Source: Sphingobacterium sp. UBA7855 (GTDB lineage: Bacteria > Bacteroidota > Bacteroidia > Sphingobacteriales > Sphingobacteriaceae). From it: a DNA stretch of 64,000 bases. Each line of letters starts with the position of its first letter. The stretch's first letter is position 1. The translations under genes were made by a program, and so were the position numbers. The DNA lies in assembly GCA_002500745.1 (NCBI GenBank), contig DLST01000007.1:63754-127753 (forward strand). Reading direction: 5' to 3'. A model generated the notes under the pieces. It saw nothing but the letters and a program-made list of their open reading frames with translations. It ran no database searches and was not told the origin of the DNA. Positions 46,305 through 54,192 of this stretch are shown here, piece after piece.

Positions 46305-47195
46305 ATGCAATCCGATCTCACATACGACAAAGCGAACTTGCGAGAATTGGCTTCTTTGGTGTCTCATGCGTCATTCAAGAAGCTTTCAAGCAGTACCAAT
46401 CAGTCTTCTTATATCAGGAAGATGAAAAAGTATGTAGGTTGGAATGAGATGGTTGAAAATAAACCCAACCAATTAGGCGATTTAATCGCACATTCTTATC
46501 AGATCCTTGAACAAAATTATAGGCACGAATATATCTACAAGAATAAGTTGCTCAATGAGTATGTCTTGAAAAACTATTCCTTAGATGACACCATTCTACT
46601 CAATGAGTTTCGTGTTGGTCAGTCCATTGCAGATACGGTGCTTGTCAACGGAACGAATAAGGTTTTTGAAATAAAGACCGAGCTGGATTCCCCCGAACGC
46701 TTAGAAAGTCAGTTGAACGATTATTACCGAGCTTTTACCGAGGTTTATCTATTTACGCACGTTTCCTTGCTAAACAAATATCTTCGGGTACTTCCTGCTT
46801 ACGTAGGCGTATTGATCTATACAGAAGAGGGAGAGGTTTCTGAATATCGTGCTGCTGTCAAATACACAGCTTGTCTTGATGCCAGCTATATGATGTCGTC
46901 CTTGCGAAAACCTGAATATAGCCGGCTTATAAAAGAACTGGTAGGGTTTTTACCTGACGTAACACCAGTATTTTATTATCGAGCATGTCTGGAAATATTA
47001 ACGGAGTTGCCAGTAGAAGAAGTCCAAGCAATGTATTGTCATATCTTAAAAAGTCGTATTGATCCACAAACCAATTTATACATGACTCTTGGCGATGTAC
47101 CTTCATTCGTTAACTTCTCTTTTTATCAGGCGAAATACAATAAAAAGTCGTATCTTACTTTGATTAATAATCTAAGTAAGAACCTATTATTATAA
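46305..47195 (+). CDS. sce7726-family protein
   Basis: The 296-residue protein has the sce7726-like block LLNEFRVGQSIADTVLVN, then KVFEIKTELDSPERLESQLN and DYYRAFTEVYLFTHVS, a restriction-endonuclease-like (D...E-x-K) core: ADTVL supplies the Asp and FEIKTE the Glu-x-Lys. Members occur next to sce7725-family genes, and the pair is thought to be a defence or toxin unit, though no activity is known to me. Here the partner follows 7 bases later but is broken. Confidence 0.75.
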   Translation: MQSDLTYDKANLRELASLVSHASFKKLSSSTNQSSYIRKMKKYVGWNEMVENKPNQLGDLIAHSYQILEQNYRHEYIYKNKLLNEYVLKNYSLDDTILLNEFRVGQSIADTVLVNGTNKVFEIKTELDSPERLESQLNDYYRAFTEVYLFTHVSLLNKYLRVLPAYVGVLIYTEEGEVSEYRAAVKYTACLDASYMMSSLRKPEYSRLIKELVGFLPDVTPVFYYRACLEILTELPVEEVQAMYCHILKSRIDPQTNLYMTLGDVPSFVNFSFYQAKYNKKSYLTLINNLSKNLLL

Positions 47196-47202
47196 TGCGC
47201 TT

Positions 47203-47440
47203 ATGTATTTCCCGTATCTCCGAGGTAAGCAATTTGAGTTAATTGCATTACGTGAACCTGTAGGGCTTCCATTAAACCCAGAGAAGATCATTCCTATTAT
47301 TGAACCGGTAAAGAAGAATACCTCATCGCTAAGGACAGCACTTAAAGCTTTAAGCGGGCTAATATCCGTGTACAGTTGGTGGTAAATACTGAGCATGGAG
47401 AATTAAAAGGTGACAGTGAATCCATTTCTACTTAACACGG
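47203..47440 (+). pseudogene. sce7725-family gene, N-terminal remnant
   Basis: The start MYFPYLRGKQFELIALRE is the invariable beginning of sce7725-type proteins. After about 50 codons the frame shifts (ALKALS to KANIRVQLVVNTEHGEL) and stops. The rest of the usual 300-residue protein is missing; a RES-domain end follows instead. So the two-gene sce7725/sce7726 unit is incomplete. Confidence 0.75.
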
Positions 47441-47479
47441 GTTTCTTTGCACGAGTCCATTAGTATCGGACGATTTACG

Positions 47480-47825
47480 TTAAAGGCTCAATTTGCAGGT
47501 CATTTCCTTAAAAAATATTGAAGATTACGGACCATTTGAAATTCAGGATCGTGGATTTGATATTGAGGAGTTTATGTTGGTCCGATCTTATTTGTTAAAA
47601 CTCGAAGAAGAGTTGTCAAAACCCGTTCGGAAGCAAGATGTAAACCTTGATTACTTGCCTACCCAATATCTTTTTGAGTATATTAAATCATTAGGATTTC
47701 ATGCGGTAGAATATCGAAGCGCAATGAAGACCAGAGGCTATAACTTGGCAGTTTTTAATGATACTGACTTAGTTTGTACGGAAGTGAAACATTATCATGT
47801 GAAAGGCTTGAAATATAATTGGTAA
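47480..47825 (+). pseudogene. RES-domain toxin, C-terminal remnant
   Basis: The frame reads LPTQYLFEYIKSLGFHAVEY, then RSAMKTRGYNLAVFNDTDL. The P-TQYL-EYIK--GF-G--Y-S-----GYNL-LF pattern is the C-terminal block of RES domains, the NAD+-phosphorylase toxins. The first half, with the Arg and Tyr of the active site, is absent. The piece is joined to the broken sce7725 gene within 40 bases. Confidence 0.75.
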
Positions 47826-47865
47826 CATGCTTATGTTTAATTTTTTAAACTAGATTTTTATGTGT

Positions 47866-47960
47866 ACGGTTTCCCGTAAATAGTCCTTCTTTCAAACCAA
47901 TACTTTAGACTTACAGTTTGTAATCATAGCTATAATATCCCATCCATGTTAAATTGAATA
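47866..47960 (+). repeat. promoter-like dispersed repeat, partial (copy 3)
   Basis: Shares TTTCCCGTAAA, CTTCTTTCAAACCAATAC and the TTTGTAATCAT block with the copies at 27.55 and 53.04 kb, but the downstream core diverges (AGCTATAATATCCC). It lies directly upstream of the lipoprotein gene at 47974. Confidence 0.55.
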
Positions 47961-47973
47961 AAAAACGATAAAG

Positions 47974-48504
47974 ATGAAAAAAGCAGCAATTTTATTTATG
48001 ATGGTTTTAATCACAGGATGTGTTTTCTCCCAATCTAAGGATAATAGAAATGAATCAGGTAGACACCTTAAGCCAGCTGGGTTAAATAAATTTTATGGTA
48101 CCTGGAAGTATGAGGGGCAGGATGAAGTGTTTACTATAGTTTTAGTAAAAGAAGAGTATTTTAATAAAATTAATGGTGATAAGTTAGATTTCGCAGTTGG
48201 TTACCATTCTTATAAAAAGGATGGTGCGTTGATCGATGGTTATGACGTTGGTGGTAAGAATACCATAACTACCGGATCTTTTGATAAAAAAATAGATAAT
48301 GAAAATGTATTATCTTTTCGATTTAGGGAAACTAAAAATCATGTTAATGCCCGAGGAACATTGACTTATGTCAAAGGAAATCCTGATAGACTAGTTTTGA
48401 AACTTATATTAGCGGAAGGTGGGGGAATGATAAGTATAGATGGTAAAGGTGGTCAATATAAACTTCACGTTCCGAATAATATTGAGTTGAAAAGAGTTAA
48501 ATAG
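47974..48504 (+). CDS. DUF6705-like lipocalin-type protein
   Basis: The 176-residue protein has a signal with Cys (MMVLITGCVFSQ), then LNKFYGTWKYEGQDEVFTIV and VGYHSYKKDGALIDGYDV, followed by TGSFDKKIDNENVLSFRF. The order GTWK--G-D-FTI-L--...G-Y-Y--G matches the DUF6705 lipocalin-like group. It is the only intact member here; pieces occur at 9.3 and 39.8 kb, so this gene has been copied and lost repeatedly. Confidence 0.65.
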   Translation: MKKAAILFMMVLITGCVFSQSKDNRNESGRHLKPAGLNKFYGTWKYEGQDEVFTIVLVKEEYFNKINGDKLDFAVGYHSYKKDGALIDGYDVGGKNTITTGSFDKKIDNENVLSFRFRETKNHVNARGTLTYVKGNPDRLVLKLILAEGGGMISIDGKGGQYKLHVPNNIELKRVK

Positions 48505-48629
48505 AAAAAATTGGTTTATAATGCATTCGATTGATATTTAGATAAGTACAAGTTAGTGCTAATTTAATTGCTTATCTATGTAATTTATAGAGAAGCAATT
48601 TTTTAATCTAAAGTAAGCTTAAAGAAACC

Positions 48630-48725
48630 GTTTAAAGTGGTTGGCCAACTTTGATATTTGCCTTAGCCCTAGGATTTGTAAAAATCTTGAAAGTTAATAG
48701 CAGTAAACGTATTAATTCGGCATAC
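48630..48725 (+). repeat. promoter-like dispersed repeat (copy 4)
   Basis: Carries ATCTTGAAAGTTAATAGC, AGTAAACGTATTAATTCGGC and a TACC end like copies 2 and 39.83 kb. It has lost its gene: a minus-strand IS66 remnant starts where the downstream gene should be. Confidence 0.65.
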
Positions 48726-48902
48726 CACGACCAATTTCAGCCTTCCAGTTGCACCATTTTGCTCCCTGCTCCGAGAAAACCAATAATGAAACTTCGCCTC
48801 TTTGATCCCCCTTGAACCACAGTACTGCTTCTTCCTCATAGCGCTCTGCTGCCAATCTGCCATCATCGACAGGATCTGATCTCTTTTTCCCTTTGAACTC
48901 AT
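48720..48902 (-). pseudogene. IS66-family TnpA-like (accessory) gene remnant
   Basis: The minus strand begins MSSKGKRDQILSMMADWQQS and continues with AMRKKQYCGSRGIKEAKFHY, then WFSRS. The order W---G-----YC---GI--A-FHYW is that of the IS66 accessory protein TnpA. The C-terminal half is lost into the repeat at 48720. It is a stray end of an IS66 element; no TnpB or transposase is near. Confidence 0.75.
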
Positions 48903-49297
48903 TAAACAAAACTCGGAATTATAAAACGTTCATAAAATATGCACTTGGTTGGGCGGATACTTATATACTTGGGAAAATTGAGTATAATATATTGAAAGGA
49001 TCAAAATATAAGACTTATTATTCCCTCAAATATGCTGGCGATCTGTTGTTTTTGAAAAAGAAATTTCCGATGATAGACAAATTTGTCCTAAGTAATAGAT
49101 TCGCTAATAATATTGAAGTCCCTAAGAAGGAAAGAAATTTTGTTTTAGTCGTAGAACCATTGTCCACTTCGATCAAACCGTTTTCGCATACAGGACCAGT
49201 TTTTAGCGGTTTCCGACACTCATTTTTACTAAAATTTGTCAAACGTTTAAATACGCAGTATAAGGAAATAATAGTTCCTTCAGGAGATTCAATTTAA
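48893..49297 (+). CDS. hypothetical protein, 134 residues, possibly 5'-altered
   Basis: A plus-strand frame overlapping the IS66 remnant's start by 10 bases. It reads KYALGWADTYILGKIEYNIL, KYAGDLLFLKKKFPMIDKFV and KERNFVLVVEPLSTSIKPFS. Composition is protein-like. The start may have been changed by the IS66 insertion. No family is recognised. Confidence 0.45.
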   Translation: MNSLNKTRNYKTFIKYALGWADTYILGKIEYNILKGSKYKTYYSLKYAGDLLFLKKKFPMIDKFVLSNRFANNIEVPKKERNFVLVVEPLSTSIKPFSHTGPVFSGFRHSFLLKFVKRLNTQYKEIIVPSGDSI

Positions 49298-49687
49298 TTA
49301 TTCAGGCCATAGTCAATAAAGACGGTACTCTTGGAAAAAAAATGCTTTTGCATGGAAATGAAGATGATCAATTGTAGCGATACCTATGTGAAAATTATGA
49401 AGCATATTAAGCCGAGGATAGTGTTGACCATTAACGTCGCTTGTTTCTTCCATACAAATCCTGGGGCAATCCTTTCACGAGTGTTATTGAGATTTTTGTA
49501 CGCTTAAATCCTGATAAAAACATTTACTTTTGATGGTAGTGGTAGAGAAAGGGAGTTGCGTATTAAAGATTATATAGAAGATCCAAATGATCCGTTACAA
49601 GTATTTTAATGTTATTACAGGGTATTATGAAGTATAATAAGCAATTTTTGAGTAAACAGAGTCAATAAACTTAAAATTTAAATTAAT
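49298..49687. other. 390-base stretch of coding relics
   Basis: No intact gene. Short frames read like ends of proteins: VNKDGTLGKKMLLHGNEDDQ (TonB_C-like) near 49310-49376, and DGSGRERELRIKDYIEDPND near 49530-49607. They are on the plus strand in different frames. The last 60 bases are AT-rich leader for the next gene. Confidence 0.4.
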
Positions 49688-49930
49688 ATGAGAAGAGAAC
49701 TTAAAATAGCTTTTGACGAGCTCGAAAAAGAATTACTGGTGATACCTCCGGATGATTTATTCCGTTTTATAGGCGGTTTTATTACCGGATCTAGTTTAAT
49801 TGGAAGTTCTGGACTTTCAGCCCATGCGTCGCTTGATGAAGTGGTAGACTACTTGAAGGATAAAGGAATGAAATTTTTAGTAGACATTGCCTCTACATTG
49901 GACAAAGTGAAAAAGCACCTGTCCTTTTAG
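49688..49930 (+). CDS. double-glycine-leader peptide, bacteriocin-like
   Basis: This 80-residue protein starts MRRELKIAFDELEKELLVIP, then PDDLFRFIGG, a leader of the kind (ELEKEL-VI---DL--I-GG) that precedes secreted peptides and polymorphic toxins in Bacteroidota and is cut by C39 peptidase-transporters. The remainder, FITGSSLIGSSGLSAHASLD and an amphipathic helix DYLKDKGMKFLVDIASTL, is 50 residues long with Ser/Gly. It could be a small secreted peptide or the leader of a lost toxin. No transporter lies nearby. Confidence 0.55.
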   Translation: MRRELKIAFDELEKELLVIPPDDLFRFIGGFITGSSLIGSSGLSAHASLDEVVDYLKDKGMKFLVDIASTLDKVKKHLSF

Positions 49931-49976
49931 AAGTCGAACAAAAGAGCTTATTATAGACATAAAAAAAAATCACAAT

Positions 49977-50315
49977 ATGCGCACACTAGCCATTGCACTA
50001 TTTTCAGTGGTATTTATTTTCTCTTTTAACTCTTGCACTTCCATATCGCCCAGATATTTAGCACAGAATGCTGCGGTACATAGCGTTTCGAAGGTAGGCT
50101 TAAAAGAGACATACATTTTTGATAATTATCCCCAGAAGATAATTGGCCATAATCATAGCAGTCAGCAGAAGAGTGCAGCCTATAATGAATACTGTCTATC
50201 GAACTATATTGAACCAAATTATTATAAAACGGATAGTCTGCACTATCTTTACAGAACTTCATTGGAGCTCACCCAAAGAAATAAAATCCATTTCAAACTA
50301 ATTGATACTTTATGA
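49977..50315 (+). CDS. small predicted lipoprotein
   Basis: This 112-residue protein has a signal with lipobox-like FNSC (residues 17-20), then SISPRYLAQNAAVHSVSKVG and YPQKIIGHNHSSQQKSAAYN. It overlaps the next gene by 4 bases and may be part of the same product or a translationally coupled pair. The family is unknown. Confidence 0.55.
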   Translation: MRTLAIALFSVVFIFSFNSCTSISPRYLAQNAAVHSVSKVGLKETYIFDNYPQKIIGHNHSSQQKSAAYNEYCLSNYIEPNYYKTDSLHYLYRTSLELTQRNKIHFKLIDTL

Positions 50316-50572
50316 ATGTCGTGCGTGAAAGAACGAGGAAAGTTAAGCCCGAACCGCAAGACTTTGTTTCTTCCAGAAATACCGATCTTGAAATCTATGT
50401 ATTAGTCAATAGGTTCTTCACCAAAACTATTTGCTTTGCACTAGATAAACATGGTGATTTAGTAGTGCCCAGTGAGTCGACAGCAGCCGGCTTTCTTATT
50501 CTCTTTCCGCTCGCCGGCACCCTTAACCATGATGCATATACTTATCGTCGTATGGATACAATTGCCAATTAA
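50312..50572 (+). CDS. hypothetical protein coupled to the preceding lipoprotein
   Basis: This 86-residue protein starts at an ATG overlapping the previous stop (ATGA). It reads VRERTRKVKPEPQDFVSSRN and VLVNRFFTKTICFALDKHGD, followed by a short hydrophobic GFLILFPLAGTL. Alternatively the two frames were once a single gene split by a small indel. No family is recognised. Confidence 0.45.
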   Translation: MNVVRERTRKVKPEPQDFVSSRNTDLEIYVLVNRFFTKTICFALDKHGDLVVPSESTAAGFLILFPLAGTLNHDAYTYRRMDTIAN

Positions 50573-50599
50573 GGCTTATGGTCGAGCATATCCTATTTA

Positions 50600-50770
50600 G
50601 AAGAAGGACGGTGATCATCGTTTGCTAGAGCTTCCTAGGCTTGGAATTGGTGAGGGTGTAAGTGATGGTGTAAATGAGGGAGTAAATGATGACGTTATAC
50701 CTAGCGGAAGTGAGGGTGTAAACGATTTGCTAAAAATACCTGTTACCCCAATACATACCCGCCATCCCTT
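50600..50770 (+). pseudogene. relic of an EGVN-repeat linker (AlbA_2/Fic-type protein)
   Basis: The frame reads GIGEGVSDGVNEGVNDDVIP, then SGSEGVNDLL. Repeats of EGVN between an ATP-binding or Fic domain and a winged helix are typical of AlbA_2-type DNA-binding proteins. Both ends are lost. The rest of the gap to 50790 holds nothing else. Confidence 0.5.
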
Positions 50771-50792
50771 GGTTGTTATATGTTTGTTATAA

Positions 50793-50870
50793 AGTACTTA
50801 ACAATGTATACTTGAAAATAACCACCCATTAATTGAGTTATCTCTATAACCTTTGGTTCACGATAGAGCG
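50793..50870. repeat. dispersed 60-bp repeat (copy 2)
   Basis: Matches 19255-19315 over GTACTTAACAATGTATAC, AATAACCACCC and GAGTTATCTC. It ends a few bases from the tail end of the 155-residue gene relative at 50876, whereas copy 1 is next to an IS21 remnant. Confidence 0.6.
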
Positions 50871-50875
50871 CAAAA

Positions 50876-51310
50876 TTATCGAATATCATCTTTTATCCAC
50901 TTCAATTCCCCACGTTGGATCATAGCGATGTACTTTTGCGCGTGATCATTGGTGAGCAGGCTATTGTCTTCAATGTGGTAATTGAATTGCTTCGTAAAGG
51001 TGAAATACTGAATACTTCCTACATAGGCATTATTGAGATAAATGTGCCAAAAGCCCTCTTTTTTCGCGCGTACCTCTACTATCTCGATTTTACCTTTATG
51101 ATAGAATAGCTCGGGCACGTCATCATCAAAACGAAGTATAAGCGCATCAATGCTTGCTCCTTGATGTCGTCCGCTAGTTGTCCATATGCAAGCTCCCAAA
51201 CACCTTAAGATTTCCTGAAAACATACAAGGTAAGGCCATTTTTGCTGTAAAGATGATAGCCTTTCATGCCCATTCTCTTATCGTGTACAGTCATTTTAGT
51301 ATATTTGGCG
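50876..51310 (-). pseudogene. diverged copy of the 155-residue repeat-family gene
   Basis: The minus strand reads MTVHDKRMGMKGYHLYSKNG, then LTLYVFRKS followed by a stop, GVWELAYGQLADDIKE, a frameshift, and IDALILRFDDDVPELFYHKG to the end ELKWIKDDIR. It is less similar (about 75 percent) to copies A and B than they are to each other, has no hairpin in front and is in inverse orientation. So the family is old. Confidence 0.75.
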
Positions 51311-51406
51311 GCGTCATCTTCGGTTTTCACAGAAAAGGAGATAAGCTTCCATCGTGCAGCAACGATGCTGTCCTGACTCACGTTGACGGATCATAAGGTA
51401 TATTGG

Positions 51407-51438
51407 GTAAAAGCCTAGATTTTGGTCTAGGCTTTTAC
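51407..51438 (-). terminator. strong terminator after the 347-residue gene
   Basis: GTAAAAGCCTAGA and TCTAGGCTTTTAC make a perfect 13-bp stem with a 6-base loop, 7 bases beyond the stop at 51445. The U-rich part lies in the stem's end (CTTTTAC). Confidence 0.8.
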
Positions 51439-51444
51439 TACAAA

Positions 51445-52488
51445 TTAATTAACCTGTGTTGGTTTTGGATTTATTACTACTATTGGAAATTCGATAGTTG
51501 CATATCCACATCCCGGAATGTTCGCGGTTACCTGAATTGTGGTATTTCTTTCTGTTTCTCCTGGTGCAAAAGCATAATTACTGAGTACAGTATATTTAAC
51601 TTTCGTTGGCGATATTATCTGCACATTCATACCGCTAGTACCAGTGAATGTTAGATTTTGATAATTCGAAATATTATCGTTTAAAGTCAAATTGTATTCG
51701 TAACTTTTTCCAGGGAAAACAGTCGTAGAACCTGAAATACCTCCGTTAATCCTTGCTCCGATCATTATTTCTCTTTCAAAAATTTTACCGTTTTTTATTG
51801 ATCTCAAACTAACAACGCCATTCGCTGTACCTATCCTAGTTACTTTCCACTGATTATTTCCTAATGCTGTTAACGTTGCAATCCCTGACGCATTTTCTAA
51901 ACTAACAGTATAAGGATTAGAAATTGTATAAATACCCTCATCGCAAATAGAAGCTGGTCCAGTGAATGTTGATCCTGGAATTTGATTAGGATTTAATTTT
52001 ACAGGGGTATACATTTTATTTACCCAATCAGTCCATCCATTGATATTATATGGACTTGGATATCCCTCTTTGTAAAATCTCCATTGTGCCAAAATACTTG
52101 TACTTGGATTCGCCAGGGTGACTGCACCTGCTGGAATGACTATTTCTTTTTCAATGACTTTAGAAGCCGCATACTGTGGCCCATACCAGTCAGAATTTGA
52201 AATGTTTATAACACTAATCTGTGTATTTGGACCGGAAGAGTTTAAAAGGTACAAACCAATTTCAGCTTTGATTGGTAAGTCTGGCCAAAGATTCGTTGTA
52301 GCTGATAGTGCCCTTGATACAGTAAAAGTTGCGTAAATCGTTGTAGGTTGGTTATAATTTAGTAGAATTTCCCCATTTTCTTTTGGTGCAAATGGATACA
52401 TCACAGTTTCTAAATTGATAAGTTGGGCAGTAGCGAATTTACTTAGAATTAGTAGAGCAATGACACTTAAAATTTTAACTAATTTCAT
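51445..52488 (-). CDS. secreted beta-sandwich protein of unknown function
   Basis: This 347-residue protein has a signal peptide (ILSVIALLILSKFATAQ). The remaining part is beta-rich, with GPASICDEGIYTISNPYTVS (PKD-like start as in Bacteroidota adhesin repeats), KIFEREIMIGARINGGISG and FAPGETERNTTIQVTANIPG. It lacks a type IX C-terminal sorting motif that I can recognise. It overlaps the upstream lipoprotein gene by 4 bases. Confidence 0.65.
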   Translation of the reverse strand: MKLVKILSVIALLILSKFATAQLINLETVMYPFAPKENGEILLNYNQPTTIYATFTVSRALSATTNLWPDLPIKAEIGLYLLNSSGPNTQISVINISNSDWYGPQYAASKVIEKEIVIPAGAVTLANPSTSILAQWRFYKEGYPSPYNINGWTDWVNKMYTPVKLNPNQIPGSTFTGPASICDEGIYTISNPYTVSLENASGIATLTALGNNQWKVTRIGTANGVVSLRSIKNGKIFEREIMIGARINGGISGSTTVFPGKSYEYNLTLNDNISNYQNLTFTGTSGMNVQIISPTKVKYTVLSNYAFAPGETERNTTIQVTANIPGCGYATIEFPIVVINPKPTQVN

Positions 52489-52787
52489 AACTTTTCTGCT
52501 CTAGCCGTTCTCAAATCTTGCGCAAATACTTTCAAATCAATTTTTAATTCAAGATAATCTATATTCAAGGTAAATGTCGCAGCACTGTAGTAAATACTGT
52601 CTTTTGGTACATTCAGTATTTTTGATGTTGCCCTATAAACGAATTCTTTTTCGAACTCTTCTCCGTCAATTAGGATGATATCATCTTTAGGTTTGGTCGA
52701 TTCTTCCTTCTTACACGCGCCAAGGCCTAGCCCTAGCAGCGCAACAAATACTAAATATCTTTTCACGTGGTAATATAATTTAGCCAT
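52485..52787 (-). CDS. small predicted lipoprotein
   Basis: I start at MAKLYYHVKRYLVFVALLGL, so that the lipobox LGLGAC falls near residue 25; a longer frame to 52841 adds only a hydrophobic stretch. The mature part is acidic (KPKDDIILIDGEEFEKEFVY). The ATGA overlap with the next gene means translational coupling, and the two products probably act together at the outer membrane. Confidence 0.6.
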   Translation of the reverse strand: MAKLYYHVKRYLVFVALLGLGLGACKKEESTKPKDDIILIDGEEFEKEFVYRATSKILNVPKDSIYYSAATFTLNIDYLELKIDLKVFAQDLRTARAEKL

Positions 52788-53039
52788 TAAGATAAATAAA
52801 TTTGAGATGGAAAGTGTCATTAATAGAGAATTACTACCCAAAAGTGTAGAGTGAGGAATAGTAAAAACAGTGGATATACACCTTTCGCACTCGCGCCATT
52901 GTACCCTGTATAACCTTTGGCGATAAAACTATCCATTTTGATCCTTTGATAGGTGCGGCCTATTAATTAAATCTTCGTGATGCTTGTTGGAGAAAAATTA
53001 ACTTAAAACTATATCTGCTAAAAATTAATTCAGGTAAGA

Positions 53040-53160
53040 TTTCCCGTAACCCAACATTCTTTCAGACTAATAACTTGATCCCAAAATTCATAATAATCTT
53101 GAAAGTTAATATATGAAAACATCTTAATTCAGAATAAATAATGTATATTGGTGTGATTTA
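53040..53160 (+). repeat. promoter-like dispersed repeat (copy 5)
   Basis: Contains TTTCCCGTAAC, TTCTTTCAGACTAATAAC, ATCTTGAAAGTTAATATA, TCTTAATTCAGAATAAATAA and TGTATATTGGTG. Its last block, TATATTGG, lies 10 bases before the start region of the lipoprotein at 53166, so it probably holds the promoter of that gene (compare TAnnTTTG). The gap 52842-53040 has no gene. Confidence 0.7.
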
Positions 53161-53165
53161 AATTA

Positions 53166-53894
53166 ATGATGAAAAGAATTACTTTATTATTTATGATAGT
53201 GGGACTAGGTTTCACTTCATGTAAAAAAACATCCGAGAATTTTGAGTCTCCCTTAGACCTAAATCTGAAAGCAGGAATAACACACCCTCCCACGGATCCT
53301 TTGGATCCTAATGATGATCCTGGTTACGAACTTTCTTTAGGCGGTTTAGGGGATTGTATACAAAATAACTACACTGATGGTGATGCTTTAAGAGCATGTA
53401 TCGCAAATATTCCAGTGAATACAAGTAAGTTTGTATTTCCATCAAAAACAAAAGGTCAAAAACCGCTAGGACCTCCTTTATCTACAAATAGCGCAAATAC
53501 TGTGCATTTTATGACTGAAGGTACCTTTCAAGATTTAATGGCGGATGCTGTAGGAGTTACTGTATCACAAAATCTGTCTTCACCAATAACTTTATCTACT
53601 CAAGACAGTATTGATCTTTTTCTAACACTCTATGAAGATGCGGATAAAGCAATCAAAAAACTTCATGATCCGTTACTTGGAACTACAATACAAGAGCAAA
53701 ATGGAAAAGCGATTTTTAATCTCGCTTTAAGCAATGCATTTACCTTTAATTTATTTAATAGTGGAGGAGGAGTATTATATCCAAGTTATGGTTACAGGTA
53801 TGTTGTATCCTATGCTAAGGGGACATTGAAATTACCATTAAGATGGAAACAATATGGTTTCGATTTCCAAGGCACTTATACCAATTTACTTTAG
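53166..53894 (+). CDS. predicted lipoprotein, 242 residues
   Basis: The protein starts MMKRITLLFMIVGLGFTSCK with a clear lipobox (GFTSC). The mature part has a proline-rich stretch (HPPTDPLDPNDDPGYELSLG), a Cys pair region and an extended C-terminus (LYPSYGYRYVVSYAKGTLKL). There is no known domain. A terminator lies 20 bases after the stop. Confidence 0.65.
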   Translation: MMKRITLLFMIVGLGFTSCKKTSENFESPLDLNLKAGITHPPTDPLDPNDDPGYELSLGGLGDCIQNNYTDGDALRACIANIPVNTSKFVFPSKTKGQKPLGPPLSTNSANTVHFMTEGTFQDLMADAVGVTVSQNLSSPITLSTQDSIDLFLTLYEDADKAIKKLHDPLLGTTIQEQNGKAIFNLALSNAFTFNLFNSGGGVLYPSYGYRYVVSYAKGTLKLPLRWKQYGFDFQGTYTNLL

Positions 53895-53907
53895 TACATT
53901 ATAATTA

Positions 53908-53948
53908 AAAAAATAAACATGCCACTACCCAGTAGCATGTTTATTTTT
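53908..53948 (+). terminator. intrinsic terminator
   Basis: AAATAAACATGC and GCATGTTTATTT form a 12-bp stem around CACTACCCAGTA, with an extra CTAC/GTAG pairing inside, followed by TTT. The A-rich 5' side makes it bidirectional. Confidence 0.85.
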
Positions 53949-53963
53949 AAGTTACTGAATGTT

Positions 53964-54044
53964 TTACTCAGATAATGGTTGGTTGCAATTTTTACAGTAA
54001 AATATTCCCGCTGCGATAATTGCCACAAGCAAAATAAGACTCAT
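53964..54044 (-). CDS. very small membrane peptide
   Basis: A 26-codon minus-strand frame reads MSLILLVAIIAAGIFYCKNC and ends NQPLSE. It has one membrane segment and a CKNC pair. It lies between a terminator and the IS3 end with no other gene. Small membrane peptides of this kind are real in some cases; there is no independent support. Confidence 0.25.
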   Translation of the reverse strand: MSLILLVAIIAAGIFYCKNCNQPLSE

Positions 54045-54192
54045 AGTTTATTCTTCTATGTATAAGGAGATGGAAATATTGCCCGTATGTGCTTCATACA
54101 TAATCTTATTGAAATGGAATTGCAGCAATAAAATGGACACCTAGTTAAGCTGCAATATTTTGTTTATTTATTTTTCTGGCAAACTGCTCTGG

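Noticed and set aside
48712..48909. 65-codon minus-strand frame over the IS66 remnant
   Set aside because: The neighbouring frame gives the recognisable TnpA sequence; this one does not.
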